Shown: in pieces, positions 45,131 to 57,761 of the stretch
How the letters are laid out: every line of letters starts with the position of its first letter
Numbering within the stretch: position 1 is the stretch's first letter
Source: CSP1-4 sp963777975
Lineage (GTDB): Bacteria; Chloroflexota; Limnocylindria; Limnocylindrales; CSP1-4
DNA length: 64,000 bases
Assembly: GCA_963777975.1 (NCBI GenBank)
Contig: CAVZSO010000003.1
Span: 186,001-250,000 of the forward strand
Direction: 5' to 3'
Position numbers and translations under genes: made by a program
The notes under the pieces: generated by a model
What the model was told of the DNA's origin: nothing
What the model saw: the letters and a program-made list of their open reading frames with translations, nothing else
The model's database searches: none

Positions 45131-46051
45131 CTAGGCCCCGGCCGCGGCCTCGGCCAGGTAGCGGCGCCCGGTCTCACCCTGGATGCGCCGGATGTCCTCC
45201 TCGTACTTGAGGACGACGCCAAGGGTCGTGTCGATGATCTCGGGCGACAGCTCGCTGGCACCGAGCGAGATGAGCGCGGCCGCCCAGTCGAGCGTCTCGG
45301 CCACGCCGGGCACCTTGGTCAGGTCGGCCTCGCGCAGGCGGTGGATGAAGCCGACCACCTCGCGTGCCAGCCGCTCGGGTGCATCCGGCACGCGGGTGAG
45401 CACGATCTCGTACTCCTTGGCCGGCGTCGGATAGTCGATCCAGTGGTAGAGGCAGCGTCGCTTGAGCGCGTCGTGCACCTCGCGCGTCCGATTGGAGGTC
45501 AGCACGACACGCGGCGGCTGCTCGGCCCGGATGGTGCCGATCTCGGGCACCGTGACCTGGAAGTCCGACAGGATCTCCAGCAGGTAGGCCTCGAACTCCT
45601 CGTCGGCGCGGTCGATCTCGTCGATGAGCAGGACGGGCGCCAGGCCGGAGCCGTCGGACTCGAGCGCCTGGAGCAGCGGCCGCTTGATCAGGAAGTCGGG
45701 GCTGAAGATGTCGTGCGCCTTGGCGCGATCGATGTCGCCGCGCGCCTCGAGCAGCCGGATCTCGAGCATCTGGCGCGGGTAGTTCCACTCGTAGACCGCC
45801 GTGTTGACGTCGAGGCCCTCGTAGCACTGCAGCCGGATGAGCCGCGTGCCGAGGGCCGCCGCCAGGACCTTGGCCAGCTCCGTCTTGCCGACCCCCGCCT
45901 CACCCTCGAGGAGCAATGGGCGCCCGAGCTCGAGGCCCAGGAAGACCGCCGTCGAGAGCGAGCGCTCGCAGATGTAGCCGCGTTCGCGGAAGGCGGCCTG
46001 GACGCCCTCGATGGAGCGCAGGGTGTCGGGGCGCTGATCAGCCTTCGTCAT
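45131..46051 (-). CDS. coxD: CoxD-type MoxR AAA+ ATPase
   Basis: 306-residue MoxR-family ATPase, with Walker A LLEGEAGVGKTELAK, Walker B LLIDEIDRADEEFEAYLLE, the sensor region VVLTSNRTREVHDALKRRC and the C-terminal lid. In carboxidotrophs CoxD is a chaperone that assembles the active-site metal cluster of CoxL, working with CoxE next to it. Start ATG at 46051. Confidence 0.92.
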   Translation of the reverse strand: MTKADQRPDTLRSIEGVQAAFRERGYICERSLSTAVFLGLELGRPLLLEGEAGVGKTELAKVLAAALGTRLIRLQCYEGLDVNTAVYEWNYPRQMLEIRLLEARGDIDRAKAHDIFSPDFLIKRPLLQALESDGSGLAPVLLIDEIDRADEEFEAYLLEILSDFQVTVPEIGTIRAEQPPRVVLTSNRTREVHDALKRRCLYHWIDYPTPAKEYEIVLTRVPDAPERLAREVVGFIHRLREADLTKVPGVAETLDWAAALISLGASELSPEIIDTTLGVVLKYEEDIRRIQGETGRRYLAEAAAGA

Positions 46052-46082
46052 GGGGAGGCGAATCTACACCCCTGCGTCGTGC

Positions 46083-47138
46083 TCATCCGTCGGGCGCCTC
46101 GAGCTCGCGGGCGTAGGGCGGGAAGCGGAAGCGCATCGAGCGGGTCAGGATGCCGCCGTGGCCGAGGCGCGAGACCGTCTGCAGGGTCGGTGGCTCACCG
46201 GTCAGCAGGCGCGGCAGGAGCAGGTCCGCCGCGGTCGCCTTGGAGTAGGCGCCGCAGGTCGGCAGGCCAAGGATGGCGGTCCGCCCGACGCGCGCCAGCC
46301 AGAGCATCGAGCCTGGATGGGCCGGCACGCCGTGGCGGACGATCCGCCCACCGAGGCGCTCGATGGCCACGAAGAACGGATCGGTCGGGTCGGTCGAACG
46401 GCCGCCGGCGGTGAGCACGACGGCCGACCGATGGTGTCCCCTGGTGACCGACGCCAGGGCCGCCTCGACCGGGCCGACGCGATCGGGCACGTAGGCGATG
46501 GTCACCACCGTCGAGCCGAGCGATTCGATCTTCTGGCGCGCGCTGCGCTCGAACCGATCGCGATCGCTCGCGCGGAGCGACTCCTTGACCACGACCCCGA
46601 CGCGCATCGGCAGGAACGGCGCCAGCCAGACGATGGGCCGCTTGCCGAAGCCGGCCAACCGCGTGCCGTGGTCGACCAGCGCCGCCTCGACGACGTGTGG
46701 CGCGACCTTGACGCTGGCGATCAGCTGGCCGGCCTCGACGATCGATCCGTCGAGCGCGGTGAAGACCTCCAGCGGGTCCACCCGGTTGAGCAGCTCCAGC
46801 TCGCGCGGTCGGACGTGGACGACCCCAGCCGCAGCCGCCAGCAGGTCGACCCGGCTCTCGTTCGGGCCGCGCAGGGTCAGGCCGGGGCCGGCGACGGCGG
46901 CAGCCAGCCGCAGCGCGGCGGCGTCCTCGTGCAGGTCATCGGGCCCGGGGATGATGAGGGTCAGCGTCTCGATGGTCGGCGAGACGGCACCTGGTCGGGC
47001 GAGTGCCGCCAGGTCGTCGGCGGTCAGCTGTCGCCCCTTGGACCACCGCGAGCCATCGACGACGAGGTCGCGAACGATGACCGCCCCGACCATCTCGTCG
47101 ATCGCGAGGTGGCCGGGGCGGAGCGTCGCGGTGCGCAC
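46083..47138 (-). CDS. MoCF-domain molybdopterin-binding protein
   Basis: 351-residue protein with a molybdopterin-binding (MoaB/MogA/MoeA-like) C-terminal part: VVLTAGGRSTDPTDPFFVAIERLGG, HGVPAHPGSMLWL and LGLPTCGAYSKATA, the usual motifs for this fold. The N-terminal ~150 residues are of less clear fold. Its place inside the form II cox operon, 6 bases after coxM, suggests a dedicated cofactor-loading role. The specific reaction is not known. Confidence 0.82.
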   Translation of the reverse strand: MRTATLRPGHLAIDEMVGAVIVRDLVVDGSRWSKGRQLTADDLAALARPGAVSPTIETLTLIIPGPDDLHEDAAALRLAAAVAGPGLTLRGPNESRVDLLAAAAGVVHVRPRELELLNRVDPLEVFTALDGSIVEAGQLIASVKVAPHVVEAALVDHGTRLAGFGKRPIVWLAPFLPMRVGVVVKESLRASDRDRFERSARQKIESLGSTVVTIAYVPDRVGPVEAALASVTRGHHRSAVVLTAGGRSTDPTDPFFVAIERLGGRIVRHGVPAHPGSMLWLARVGRTAILGLPTCGAYSKATAADLLLPRLLTGEPPTLQTVSRLGHGGILTRSMRFRFPPYARELEAPDG

Positions 47139-47144
47139 CGACGG

Positions 47145-47992
47145 TCAGGTGGCGCGGGCGAGCGCGGCCTCGATCGCGCGGCGGGTGAAGACCTCGGCCA
47201 TGGCCGTCCGATATTCGCGGTCGGCGTGGATGTCCGAGTTGACCGTGCGGTTGACGGTCGCCTCGGCGGCCGCCGCCGCGACGACGTCCGAGGAGCCGTC
47301 GGTGCCGATGAGGCCCTCCTCGACCGCGGTCGCGCGATAGGCCGAATCGGAGACGCCGGTGAGTGCCACGCGAGCGTGCTCGATGCGGCCGCCGGTGCGG
47401 GCGATGACGGCGCAGACGCCGACCATCGCGTACCCCGAGGCCGGCTGATGCAGCTTCTGGTACGAGCCACCGGCGCCGGCCGGCAGGGCGGGACGTCGGA
47501 TCTCCGTCACCAGCTCGTCGGGTCGGATGGCGGTCTCGAAGGGCCCCAGGAAGAAGTCGGTCGCACCGATCACCCGCTGGCCCGTCGACGAGCGCACGAC
47601 GATCGAGGCGTCGAGCGCGATGAGCATGGCCGGCAGGTCCGAGGCCGGGTCGGCGTGCGCGACCGCGCCTCCGACCGTGGCCCGATTGCGGACCTGCATG
47701 TCGGCCGCTTGCAGGATGCCTTCGCGCACGAAGTCCAGGCGCGTGGTCGCGGCCAGCTCGGCGTAGGTCGTCAGCGCGCCCATCGAGGCGCTGCCGTCCG
47801 CTGCGTAGCGGAGACCCTTGAGATCCTGGAGCCGGCCGATGTCGATGACGGCCTCGGTCCGCGCCAGGCGCAGCTTGAGGAGCGGCAGGAGGCTGTGGCC
47901 ACCGGCCAGGACCTTGGCCTCCGGGTCCGAGGCGATGGCGCGCAGCGCCTCTTCGACCGTCGACGGCCGCTGGTAGGAGAACGCTGCCGGGA

Positions 47993-47996
<4 letters not shown>
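47145..47996 (-). CDS. coxM: FAD-binding medium subunit, form II CODH-like
   Basis: 283-residue FAD subunit. The GTG at 47996 overlaps the coxL stop (GTGA), which is preferred over the ATG at 48032. FAD motifs AGGHSLLPLLKLRLA and ATVGGAVAHADPASD are present, and the C-terminal domain follows. Here the gene order is S-L-M, as for form II clusters, unlike the M-S-L form I cluster at 32.7-36.6 kb. Confidence 0.92.
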
Positions 47997-50398
<2,402 letters not shown>

Positions 50399-50420
50399 GG
50401 GATCGTGCCTCCTCGGTCGC

Positions 50421-50909
50421 TCAGGCGTTGGCGGCGGCGCCGGCGCGCAGCATCTTGGCTGCTTCGCGGATGGCGGCGACGATGTTCTGGTAGCCGGTGC
50501 AACGGCAGATGTTGCCCTCGATGGCGTGGCGGATGGCCTCGTCCGAGGGGTCGGGATCGCGCGCCAGCAGGTCGCTGGCGGCCATGATCATGCCCGGCGT
50601 GCAGAAACCACATTGAAGGCCGTGCTTCTCCCAGAAGGCCTGCTGGAGCGCGTGCAACCCGCCTTCCGGCGCCAGGCCCTCGATGGTCGTGACCGCCGAC
50701 CCGTCGGCCTGCACGGCCAGCATCGTGCAGCTCTTGACGGCCATGCCGTCCACGACGACGGTGCAGGCGCCGCACTGGCTCGTGTCACATCCGATGTGGG
50801 TCCCCGTCAGCCCGAGGTCTTCGCGGAGGAGCTGGACGAGCATCCGTCTCGGTTCCACGTCCACCGTGCGGGCGACGCCGTTGACGACGAGGGCGACCTG
50901 CTCTGCCAC
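50421..50909 (-). CDS. coxS: [2Fe-2S] small subunit, form II CODH-like
   Basis: 162-residue two-cluster iron-sulfur protein. The GTG at 50909 follows GGAGG and begins VAEQVALVVNGVART; the longer upstream frame is not used. Cluster motifs are CDTSQCGACTVVVDG, CGFCTPGMIMAA and CRCTGY. It is the first gene of the form II operon coxSLM-MoCF-coxD-coxE-XdhC. A 19-bp inverted repeat lies 25-43 bases upstream of the start. Confidence 0.93.
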   Translation of the reverse strand: MAEQVALVVNGVARTVDVEPRRMLVQLLREDLGLTGTHIGCDTSQCGACTVVVDGMAVKSCTMLAVQADGSAVTTIEGLAPEGGLHALQQAFWEKHGLQCGFCTPGMIMAASDLLARDPDPSDEAIRHAIEGNICRCTGYQNIVAAIREAAKMLRAGAAANA

Positions 50910-50933
50910 CGCGAACCTCCGACGCTGGATGGA

Positions 50934-50952
50934 TCGACCCGAAGCGGGTCGA
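50934..50952. promoter_or_regulatory. Inverted repeat upstream of the form II cox operon
   Basis: TCGACCCGAAGCGGGTCGA has perfect 8-bp arms with a 3-base centre, 25-43 bases before the coxS start. It could be an operator for a dimeric regulator or a hairpin in the 5' leader. Nothing like it precedes the form I operon. Confidence 0.35.
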
Positions 50953-51031
50953 CGACGGATGTGGGTGAAGACCCTGGGAGCCGCCTCGATGGTCCCACCG
51001 AAGGGCCCGGGAATCAAGCCGAAAACACGGC

Positions 51032-51045
51032 CGCTCGGCCGAGCG
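51032..51045 (-). terminator. Possible intrinsic terminator after the lipoprotein gene
   Basis: A perfect 14-bp palindrome (CGCTCGGCCGAGCG) lies 11 bases after the lipoprotein stop at 51056, followed in the same direction by GCCGTGTTTTC, a short T-run. It would separate the lipoprotein from the form II cox operon. The T-run is short, so confidence is low. Confidence 0.3.
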
Positions 51046-51055
51046 CGAGCGGACG

Positions 51056-51415
51056 TCAGCAGCTGGGCAGCGGCCCCGTCTGGAGGGTCAAGGTCCCGGT
51101 CACCTTGCCGCTGTCGCTCACGAACTTCGCCTGCTGGCTCGAGATCAGGGTGGCGGTGCCCTGGGCATCCTTGAGATAGTCGGCCGCCGAGAGCATGCCG
51201 CCCAGGTCGTCGCGGGCCAGGGTGACCTTGAAGAAGGCGCCGTTGATGATGGCGCCCGGCGTGCCGCCGCAGTCACTCAACATGATCTGGACCGCGTCGG
51301 CCCGACCGGCGCTGCCGGCCGGTCCGCCACCGCCTCCACCGCAGCCTGTCAGGAGGCCGACGACCACCAGGAGCGCGAGGATCGACCGCGTCCGCAACGC
51401 GCTGCCCTCCATCAT
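51056..51415 (-). CDS. Small lipoprotein of unknown function
   Basis: 119-residue protein from ATG 51415 (next Met at 51412). The N terminus is RTRSILALLVVVGLLTGC, a lipoprotein signal with lipobox LTGC, followed by a Gly-rich stretch. The mature part ends with a Cys and holds about five short beta strands (FKVTLARDDLGGML, GTATLISSQQAKFV, KVTGTLTLQTGPL). It is not recognised. It sits between mfd and the form II cox operon without clear functional connection. Confidence 0.6.
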   Translation of the reverse strand: MMEGSALRTRSILALLVVVGLLTGCGGGGGGPAGSAGRADAVQIMLSDCGGTPGAIINGAFFKVTLARDDLGGMLSAADYLKDAQGTATLISSQQAKFVSDSGKVTGTLTLQTGPLPSC

Positions 51416-51576
51416 CCTGCGAGCCCAGGGCTGCGTCGTGCTGCCCTCGACCGGAAGGGTGGCGTGTCGATGGGCACCCGTCAATGACGAACCGCGGCGG
51501 ATCGATTCCACCTTTTGCGGGTCGCTGGCGCGTGCCAGGCGCCGGCCCGTCGTGCTCTACAGGCGCAGGACGTCGA

Positions 51577-54500
51577 TCAGGCGGCGCCGACCGCCTCGGC
51601 AAGCCGCTCGACGACCAGGCGTGTGACCCGCCAGGCAAGCTCCGGATCGCGCGGCATCCGCAGCCGAACCTGGTTGGAGGCGTAGGTGATGCCGCCGGCA
51701 AGCGATCGGATGGGGTCGCCGGCGCCGCGCGGCGCCATGGCCTGTGCCGTCGTCAGCCTCGACCAGCCATCGCGGAAGCGGAGCACGAGCTGGCCATCCT
51801 CGCGGGCCACCGATGTCAGCCCGGCGGCCTCGGCCGAGAGCCGCAGCCGGGCGACCTCGAGCAGCCGCTGGACCGGCGATGGGGCCGGTCCGTAGCGGTC
51901 GAGCAGGTCGGTCGCCACGGCGGCGATGGATGCGTCCGTCGTGGCCCGCGCCAGCCGGCGGTAGAGCTCGAGCTTCTGGGCCTCCTCCGCCACGTAGGCG
52001 TCGGGCAGGTAGGCGTCGACGGGCAGGTCGATGACCGCTGTCGGACGGGCGACGACCGGCGGCCGTGCCTCGAGCTCGGCCTTGCGTTCCTCGACGGCCT
52101 CTGCCAGCAGGCGGGTGAAGAGCTCGAAGCCGACGGCCGCGATGTTGCCGTGTTGTTCCGCACCGAGCAGGTTGCCGGCGCCGCGGATCTCCAGGTCGGA
52201 CAACGCGATCTGGAACCCGGCCCCGAGCTCGGAGGCGTTGAAGATGGCCTGCAACCGCTTTCGGGCGACGTCCGACAGCTGCCCGCGGCGCCGGTACAGC
52301 AGGTAGGCGTAGGCGCGTCGGGACGATCTGCCGACGCGGCCGCGCAGCTGGTAGAGCTGCGCCAGCCCGAGCGCGTCGGCGCGATCGACGATGATCGTGT
52401 TGGCATTCGGGATGTCGAGGCCGGATTCGATGATCGTCGTGCACACGAGGACATCGTGTTCGCCGGCTGCGAAGGCCAGCATCACGCGCTCCAGGACCCC
52501 TTCCGGCATCTGCCCGTGGCCGACGACGATGCGTGCGTCGGGCAGCAGGCGACGGAGCTGCTCGGCCTGGGCCTCGATCGTCTCGACCCGGTTGTGGACG
52601 AAGAAGACCTGGCCGCCACGATCGACTTCGCGCAGGATGGCGTCCCGGACGAGGCCAGCGGACGCTTCCGCGACGCGCGTCTGGATGGGCAGGCGGTCCT
52701 CCGGCGGCGTCTCGATGACGCTCATGTCGCGGGCGCCGACGAGCGCCATGTTGAGCGTTCGGGGGATGGGCGTGGCCGAGAGGGTCAGCACGTCGACCTC
52801 GGTCTTCATCTGCTTGAGGCGTTCCTTGTGGGCGACCCCGAAGCGTTGCTCCTCGTCGACCACCAGCAGCCCGAGATCACGGAAGCGGATATCCCTGGAG
52901 AGGAGACGGTGGGTGCCGACCACGAGGTCGACCGAGCCGTCTTCGAGGCCAGCCAGCGTGGCCGCCTGTTCGGCCGGGGCGACGAAGCGGCTGAGCATGC
53001 GGACGACCAGCGGGTACGCCGCCAGCCGCGCCCGGAAGGTCTCCAGGTGCTGGGACGCAAGGACCGTCGTCGGCACCAGCACCGCCACCTGGGTGCCGTC
53101 GGCGATGGCCTTGAAGGCTGCCCGCAGGGCGACCTCGGTCTTGCCGTAGCCGACGTCGCCGACGACCAGCCGGTCCATCGGCCGCTCGCGCTCCATGTCG
53201 GCCTTGACCTCGACGATGGAGCGCAGCTGGTCGGGCGTCTCCTCGTATGGGAAGCCGGCCTCGAGCTCCGACTGCCACGGCGTATCGGGGCTGAAGGCTC
53301 GTCCCCGCACGGCCGCCCGCGCCGCATAGAGGGCGACCAGGTCCCGGGCCAGGTCGGTGACCGCCTTTCGGACCCGGCTCCGTGTCCGCGTCCACTCGCC
53401 GCCACCCAGCCGCGAGAGCGGCGCCGACTCGGCGCCCGCGTAGCGGCTGACCCGGTCGATCTGCTCGACCGGCACCCAGATCCGGTCGGCGCCGGCGAAA
53501 TGGAGCTCGAGGAAGTCGCGCTCCTCGTCACCGGGCCCACCCGCCGACCGCCGGACGAGGCCGGCGTAGCGGGCGACGCCGTGGTCGACGTGCACGACCG
53601 GATCCCCCGGCTGGAGGCGCTCCAGCAGGTCGCGGGGCACCACGCGGCGGAGGGCGCGAGGTCGGCGGACGCGGACCGTCCCGAAGAGCTCGCGGTCGGT
53701 GACCACGATGAGTCCGTCCGGTCCGCCGGCGAAGCCGCCGTTGAGGCTGCGCGTGAGCAGGGCGATGCCGCCCGGCGGTGGGGCCGCGTCGAGCCGCTGG
53801 ACGGGCGCGGCCACGATGTCCGACTCGGACAGCAGCTCCTCGAGGCGAGCCGACTGATCCGAGGCGAGGACGACCCTGGCGCCCTCGCCCCGCCAGCGCG
53901 TGACGGTGGCGCCGATGCTGCCGATGGCGGCGGGAGGCAGGGCCGGCTCGTGCCAGCCGAATGGGTTGCCACCCGGTGGAGCACCATGGAGGTCCGGCTC
54001 CCAGCCGAGCTCGAGGGTTCGTGCCGCCTGCAGGGCGGACTTCCAGCCACGTGGCGAGAGATAGGCATCGGGCCAGCCCTTGGCCAGCTCGCCGGCCGCT
54101 TCAAGCTCGCTCGATCGTTCGCTGGCCTGAGCCTGCAGAGCGTCGAAGGCGGCGCCGACGTCGGCCGGCTCGTCGATGACCAGGATGGCGTCGCCGACGT
54201 GGTCCATGCCCGTGGCCGGTGCCAGCACGCCGCTCCAGATCTCGGCCGCGTCGCCAAGCGAGCCCGTCTCGACGAGGCGCGCATGGTCGGTCGCCAGGCG
54301 CTCCGGGAGGCGCGTCACGATGCGGCCGAGTCGCGCCTCGAAGAGCGCGCGCCTCCCCTCGGCCTCGACAGGCAGGCGGAACTCGCCGGCGGGCACGATG
54401 GCGACGGACCCGAGCGCACCGACACCGCGCTGGTCGGTCGGGTCGAATGCACGCAGGGACTCGACCTCGTCACCGAACCACTCCAGGCGCACCGGCAGCG

Positions 54501-55254
54501 GCTGGCCGGGTGGGAAGCAGTCGACGATGCCGCCACGTCGTGCGAACTCGCCGCGACCGGCGACCTCGGGGACCGACTCGTAGCCGAGATCCACCAGCCG
54601 ACGGAGGAGCCGCTCCTGGGGTAGGCGAGCCCCCGGCCGGAGGACGAGCGGCTCGCTCTCGAGATCGGCCACCGGAAGGGTCCGCTGGACGAGCGCCTGG
54701 ACACCGGCGACGAGGATGCGCGCGTTGCCGGCATGCCAGTCCGAGAGGACGGCCACCCGCGCCGCAGTCTCGTCACGGACGAGCTCCGATCGCTCGTAGG
54801 CGAGAGCGGTACGTGCCTCCAGCGTGACCACGGCCGACGGCCCCGCCCACGCCGCCAGCTCCTCCGCTACCCGATCCGCGATCTCGGAGTCGCGGGCGAT
54901 CCAGACCAGCCGCTGGCCGGTGGCGATGGAGAGCGCCGCGGACAGGAACGTCTTGGCGCCGTGCGGCATGGCCCCGTAGGTGACGTGGCGCCGGTCGCGC
55001 CCGACGCCACCGGCTGGGGTACTCAGGCGCTCGGCGAGGTCCTGCAGGGCCCCGGTCTCGGCCAGCAGCGCCGGCAGGACCGATAGGTCGGCCGGGCCGC
55101 GGCGCTCGGCAGCGGTCCCCGCGCGCGACGCCGTCCTCGGCCGCGTGGCGGCCAGGGTGCTTGACCCGCCGCTGCCGCCCATGCCCGGCCCGCCGCTGCC
55201 GAAACGGCGCTCACGGCCACGGCGACCACGCATCGGGCTGGTCGGATCGGTCAT
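51577..55254 (-). CDS. mfd: Transcription-repair coupling factor
   Basis: 1225-residue Mfd, the translocase that removes stalled RNA polymerase and recruits UvrA. The N-terminal UvrB-like region precedes the RNAP-interacting domain (VHVDHGVARYAGL, the CarD-like part near residue 560). The RecG-like motor follows: GDVGYGKTEVALRAAF Walker A, LLVVDEEQRFGV, LTLSATPIPRTLNMAL, and motif VI with IIVDRADALGLAQLYQLRGRVGRS. A C-terminal regulatory domain follows. The N terminus has a Gly/Arg-rich extension of about 50 residues that may be disordered. It overlaps pth by ATGA. Confidence 0.96.
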   Translation of the reverse strand: MTDPTSPMRGRRGRERRFGSGGPGMGGSGGSSTLAATRPRTASRAGTAAERRGPADLSVLPALLAETGALQDLAERLSTPAGGVGRDRRHVTYGAMPHGAKTFLSAALSIATGQRLVWIARDSEIADRVAEELAAWAGPSAVVTLEARTALAYERSELVRDETAARVAVLSDWHAGNARILVAGVQALVQRTLPVADLESEPLVLRPGARLPQERLLRRLVDLGYESVPEVAGRGEFARRGGIVDCFPPGQPLPVRLEWFGDEVESLRAFDPTDQRGVGALGSVAIVPAGEFRLPVEAEGRRALFEARLGRIVTRLPERLATDHARLVETGSLGDAAEIWSGVLAPATGMDHVGDAILVIDEPADVGAAFDALQAQASERSSELEAAGELAKGWPDAYLSPRGWKSALQAARTLELGWEPDLHGAPPGGNPFGWHEPALPPAAIGSIGATVTRWRGEGARVVLASDQSARLEELLSESDIVAAPVQRLDAAPPPGGIALLTRSLNGGFAGGPDGLIVVTDRELFGTVRVRRPRALRRVVPRDLLERLQPGDPVVHVDHGVARYAGLVRRSAGGPGDEERDFLELHFAGADRIWVPVEQIDRVSRYAGAESAPLSRLGGGEWTRTRSRVRKAVTDLARDLVALYAARAAVRGRAFSPDTPWQSELEAGFPYEETPDQLRSIVEVKADMERERPMDRLVVGDVGYGKTEVALRAAFKAIADGTQVAVLVPTTVLASQHLETFRARLAAYPLVVRMLSRFVAPAEQAATLAGLEDGSVDLVVGTHRLLSRDIRFRDLGLLVVDEEQRFGVAHKERLKQMKTEVDVLTLSATPIPRTLNMALVGARDMSVIETPPEDRLPIQTRVAEASAGLVRDAILREVDRGGQVFFVHNRVETIEAQAEQLRRLLPDARIVVGHGQMPEGVLERVMLAFAAGEHDVLVCTTIIESGLDIPNANTIIVDRADALGLAQLYQLRGRVGRSSRRAYAYLLYRRRGQLSDVARKRLQAIFNASELGAGFQIALSDLEIRGAGNLLGAEQHGNIAAVGFELFTRLLAEAVEERKAELEARPPVVARPTAVIDLPVDAYLPDAYVAEEAQKLELYRRLARATTDASIAAVATDLLDRYGPAPSPVQRLLEVARLRLSAEAAGLTSVAREDGQLVLRFRDGWSRLTTAQAMAPRGAGDPIRSLAGGITYASNQVRLRMPRDPELAWRVTRLVVERLAEAVGAA

Positions 55255-56039
55255 CGCCGCCCAGGGTCCGAGCCCCGGACATCGGGATCCGGCAGTGGCT
55301 TGCGCCAGCCGGTCCGCGTGTGCCTGATGCCGTCGGCGCCAACAGTCGATGCCGGCATCGCATCAGCGGACCCGGGCGTCGCGCTCGTTGCACCCCGCGC
55401 CGTGTCGGTGTCGTCGAGCGCCGGCTCGCGATCGCCGGGGGCGGGATCCGGTCGTTCGACCGGCGCTGGCGGGTGGAGCTGCCAGGGGTTCCAGCGGTTC
55501 GCCGCGCGGGAGGCGCCATCGCGGGCCCAATCGAGGACGGCATCGGCGGCCGCATCGATGATGTGTTCGAGATCCACCCGCTCGGTACCATCGAACGTGC
55601 TCAGGACGTGATCGACGGCGGCCCGCGAGGGCTCGCCGATGCCGACCCGAAGGCGCGCGAACTTCTGGCTGTCGAGCTCGCCGATGATCGAGCGCAGGCC
55701 GTTGTGGCCGCCGGCGCTGCCCGACGCCCGCAGCCGGAGGCGTCCGAACGGCAGCGCGAAGTCGTCGGCGACCACGAGCAGGTCATCGAGCGGCGCGTGG
55801 GCCCGGGCCAGGACCTTGCGGACGGCCAGGCCGGACTCATTCATGAACGTCTGCGGCTTGACGAGCTCCAGGTCGAGGCCGTCGAAGCGTCCCCAGATGA
55901 CGCGCGCAGCGTCACGCTCCTTGCCGCCACCCGCCCAACCGGCCCGGTCGGCCAGGCGGTCGAGCACCATCCAGCCGATGTTATGACGCGTCTTCGCGTA
56001 GCGGCTGCCCGGGTTGCCCAACCCGACGACGATCCTCAC
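55251..56039 (-). CDS. pth: Peptidyl-tRNA hydrolase with C-terminal extension
   Basis: 262-residue protein. The first ~185 residues are Pth: IVVGLGNPGSRYAKTRHNIGWMVLD with the catalytic His, PQTFMNESG, VVADDFALPFGRLRLR and GSAGGHNGLRSI. It recycles peptidyl-tRNA. About 70 additional residues (PWQLHPPAPVERPDP onward) are low in structure and not part of the family core. The gene lies directly before mfd and overlaps it by ATGA. Confidence 0.93.
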   Translation of the reverse strand: MRIVVGLGNPGSRYAKTRHNIGWMVLDRLADRAGWAGGGKERDAARVIWGRFDGLDLELVKPQTFMNESGLAVRKVLARAHAPLDDLLVVADDFALPFGRLRLRASGSAGGHNGLRSIIGELDSQKFARLRVGIGEPSRAAVDHVLSTFDGTERVDLEHIIDAAADAVLDWARDGASRAANRWNPWQLHPPAPVERPDPAPGDREPALDDTDTARGATSATPGSADAMPASTVGADGIRHTRTGWRKPLPDPDVRGSDPGRR

Positions 56040-56265
56040 CCTGCCTCCGTGATCGATCCGGGCCCGCGCCTACGCCGGGCACGGCGAGGGGGCCCGAATC
56101 CCGTCTGGGAGGGCCCGACCGGGCCGATGGTAGCGCAGGCTGTCATCCGAGCGCCGGCCGAGCGCCGGTGCCCGCACGCACCGCCGAAACGTCTGCATCC
56201 GTACCGGACCCCATCATGCCGCCCCGAACCGGCGTACCCTCCTCGTCTCTACAGGAGGTGAAGCC

Positions 56266-57685
56266 ATGCGCCGCACGCCACTCCGGCGGTCCGTCTCGAT
56301 CGTGTGCGCGGCCCTCGTGTCGCTCCTCGGGGCGGCCGGAACGGCCGCGGCCGTGACCCCGATCGCCGGCCCGAACGTCGACGTCAGCCAGCGGGTCGGC
56401 AACGAGGCGGAGACGACCATCGCCACCAACCCGACCGACCCCGACAACGTCGCCATCGTCTCGAATGTCCAGTTCGGGAGTGGCCTCTTCTCGGCCGTCT
56501 CCGACGACGGCGGGGCGACGTGGGAGACGGACATCATCGGCGACGGTGACGGGCTCGGTGTGGCCTGCTGCGACCCGAGCCTGGCATTCGACGACTACGG
56601 CAACCTCTTCCTGATCTACCTCGACTCGAAGGGCAAGCGCGTCCAGGCTGCCCTGAGCACGGACGGCGGCCATCGATATCGCTTCCTGAAGACGGTCGAG
56701 CAGACCGACAACGGGGTCGTCAAGGCGCCACCGACCAAAGGCGCCGGCGGCGGCGCTCCCGTCGACCAGCCGACGGTCGCCACCGGGCCCGGCAGCGTCT
56801 GGGTCGTCTGGAAGCAGTTCTCGAAGCACCAGCTGCTCCGCGTCCGCGGGGCGACGGTCGCTGGCCTCGGCCGAGTCGGGCCGTGGGCAGCCCCGGCAGG
56901 CGTGCCGGGCTCGCGGGACGGCAGCTTCGGCGACATCGTGGTCGGTCCGCGAGGCCAGGTCATGGTCACCTATCAGGACAACATCCCGACCGAAGGCCCC
57001 TCGACCATCTTCGTGAACACCGATCCGGACGGCTTCGGACCGGCGTCGATGGGTCCGGCCATCGCGGTCACCTCGACGAATGTCGGCGGTTTCGACGAGC
57101 ATCCCGCCGCAGTCGACGCGTTCCGTCGACGCCGAGTCCGGCCTGGCCTGGGATCGAAGCGGCGGCGCTCACGCCGGGCGCGTCTACCTCGTCTACACCG
57201 ACGAGACCGTCAACGAGGACAACGACACGAACATCTTCGTGCGCTGGTCCGACGACGATGGCGCCACCTGGAGCGGCCGGGTCCGTGTCAACGACGACAC
57301 CGGCACGAACAGCCAGTTCAACCCCCATGTCGAGGTCGACCAGACGAGCGGGTTCGTCGGTGTCAGCTTCTACGACGCGCGCAATGATCTTGGGGCGGGC
57401 GGGATCGGCGACACGAACGGGCTCGCCAACGATGATGCCATGTACTACGCAGCCGTTAGCGCCGACGGAGGCAGCAGCTTCGGGACCAACGTGCGCGTGA
57501 GTCATGGAGCATCGAACGCGCAGGACTCGAACAACGGGGTCGAGTACGGCGACTATAACGACATGGCCTTCGTCGATGGCGTGATCCGCCCAGCCTGGGC
57601 CGACAACTCCGACAGCACGGGTGACAACCCTGACGGTGCCCTGGATACCTTCGACATCTACTCGGCGGCCGTGACCGTCCCGTAG
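56266..57685 (+). CDS. Exported BNR/sialidase-like propeller protein (one frameshift)
   Basis: About 472 residues after correction. The ATG at 56266 follows an almost perfect ribosome site (AGGAGGTGA). It has a signal peptide (VSIVCAALVSLLGAAGTAAA) and repeated Asp-box/BNR-like blades: AVSDDGGATWETD, ALSTDGGHRYRF, WSDDDGATWSGR and SADGGSSFGTN. Catalytic sialidase residues were not identified, so it may be a non-enzymatic binding protein. The frame shifts near 57102 (one extra base in GAGCATCCC). The downstream frame runs to TAG 57685 and is equally protein-like, so a sequence error is likely. Confidence 0.75.
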
Positions 57686-57761
57686 TCGGTCCCGGCCCTC
57701 GCGGACGGTCGGAGGTTCACGCCCTCCCCGGCGTCGAGCGGCTCCATCGTGCCGCCCTTCG

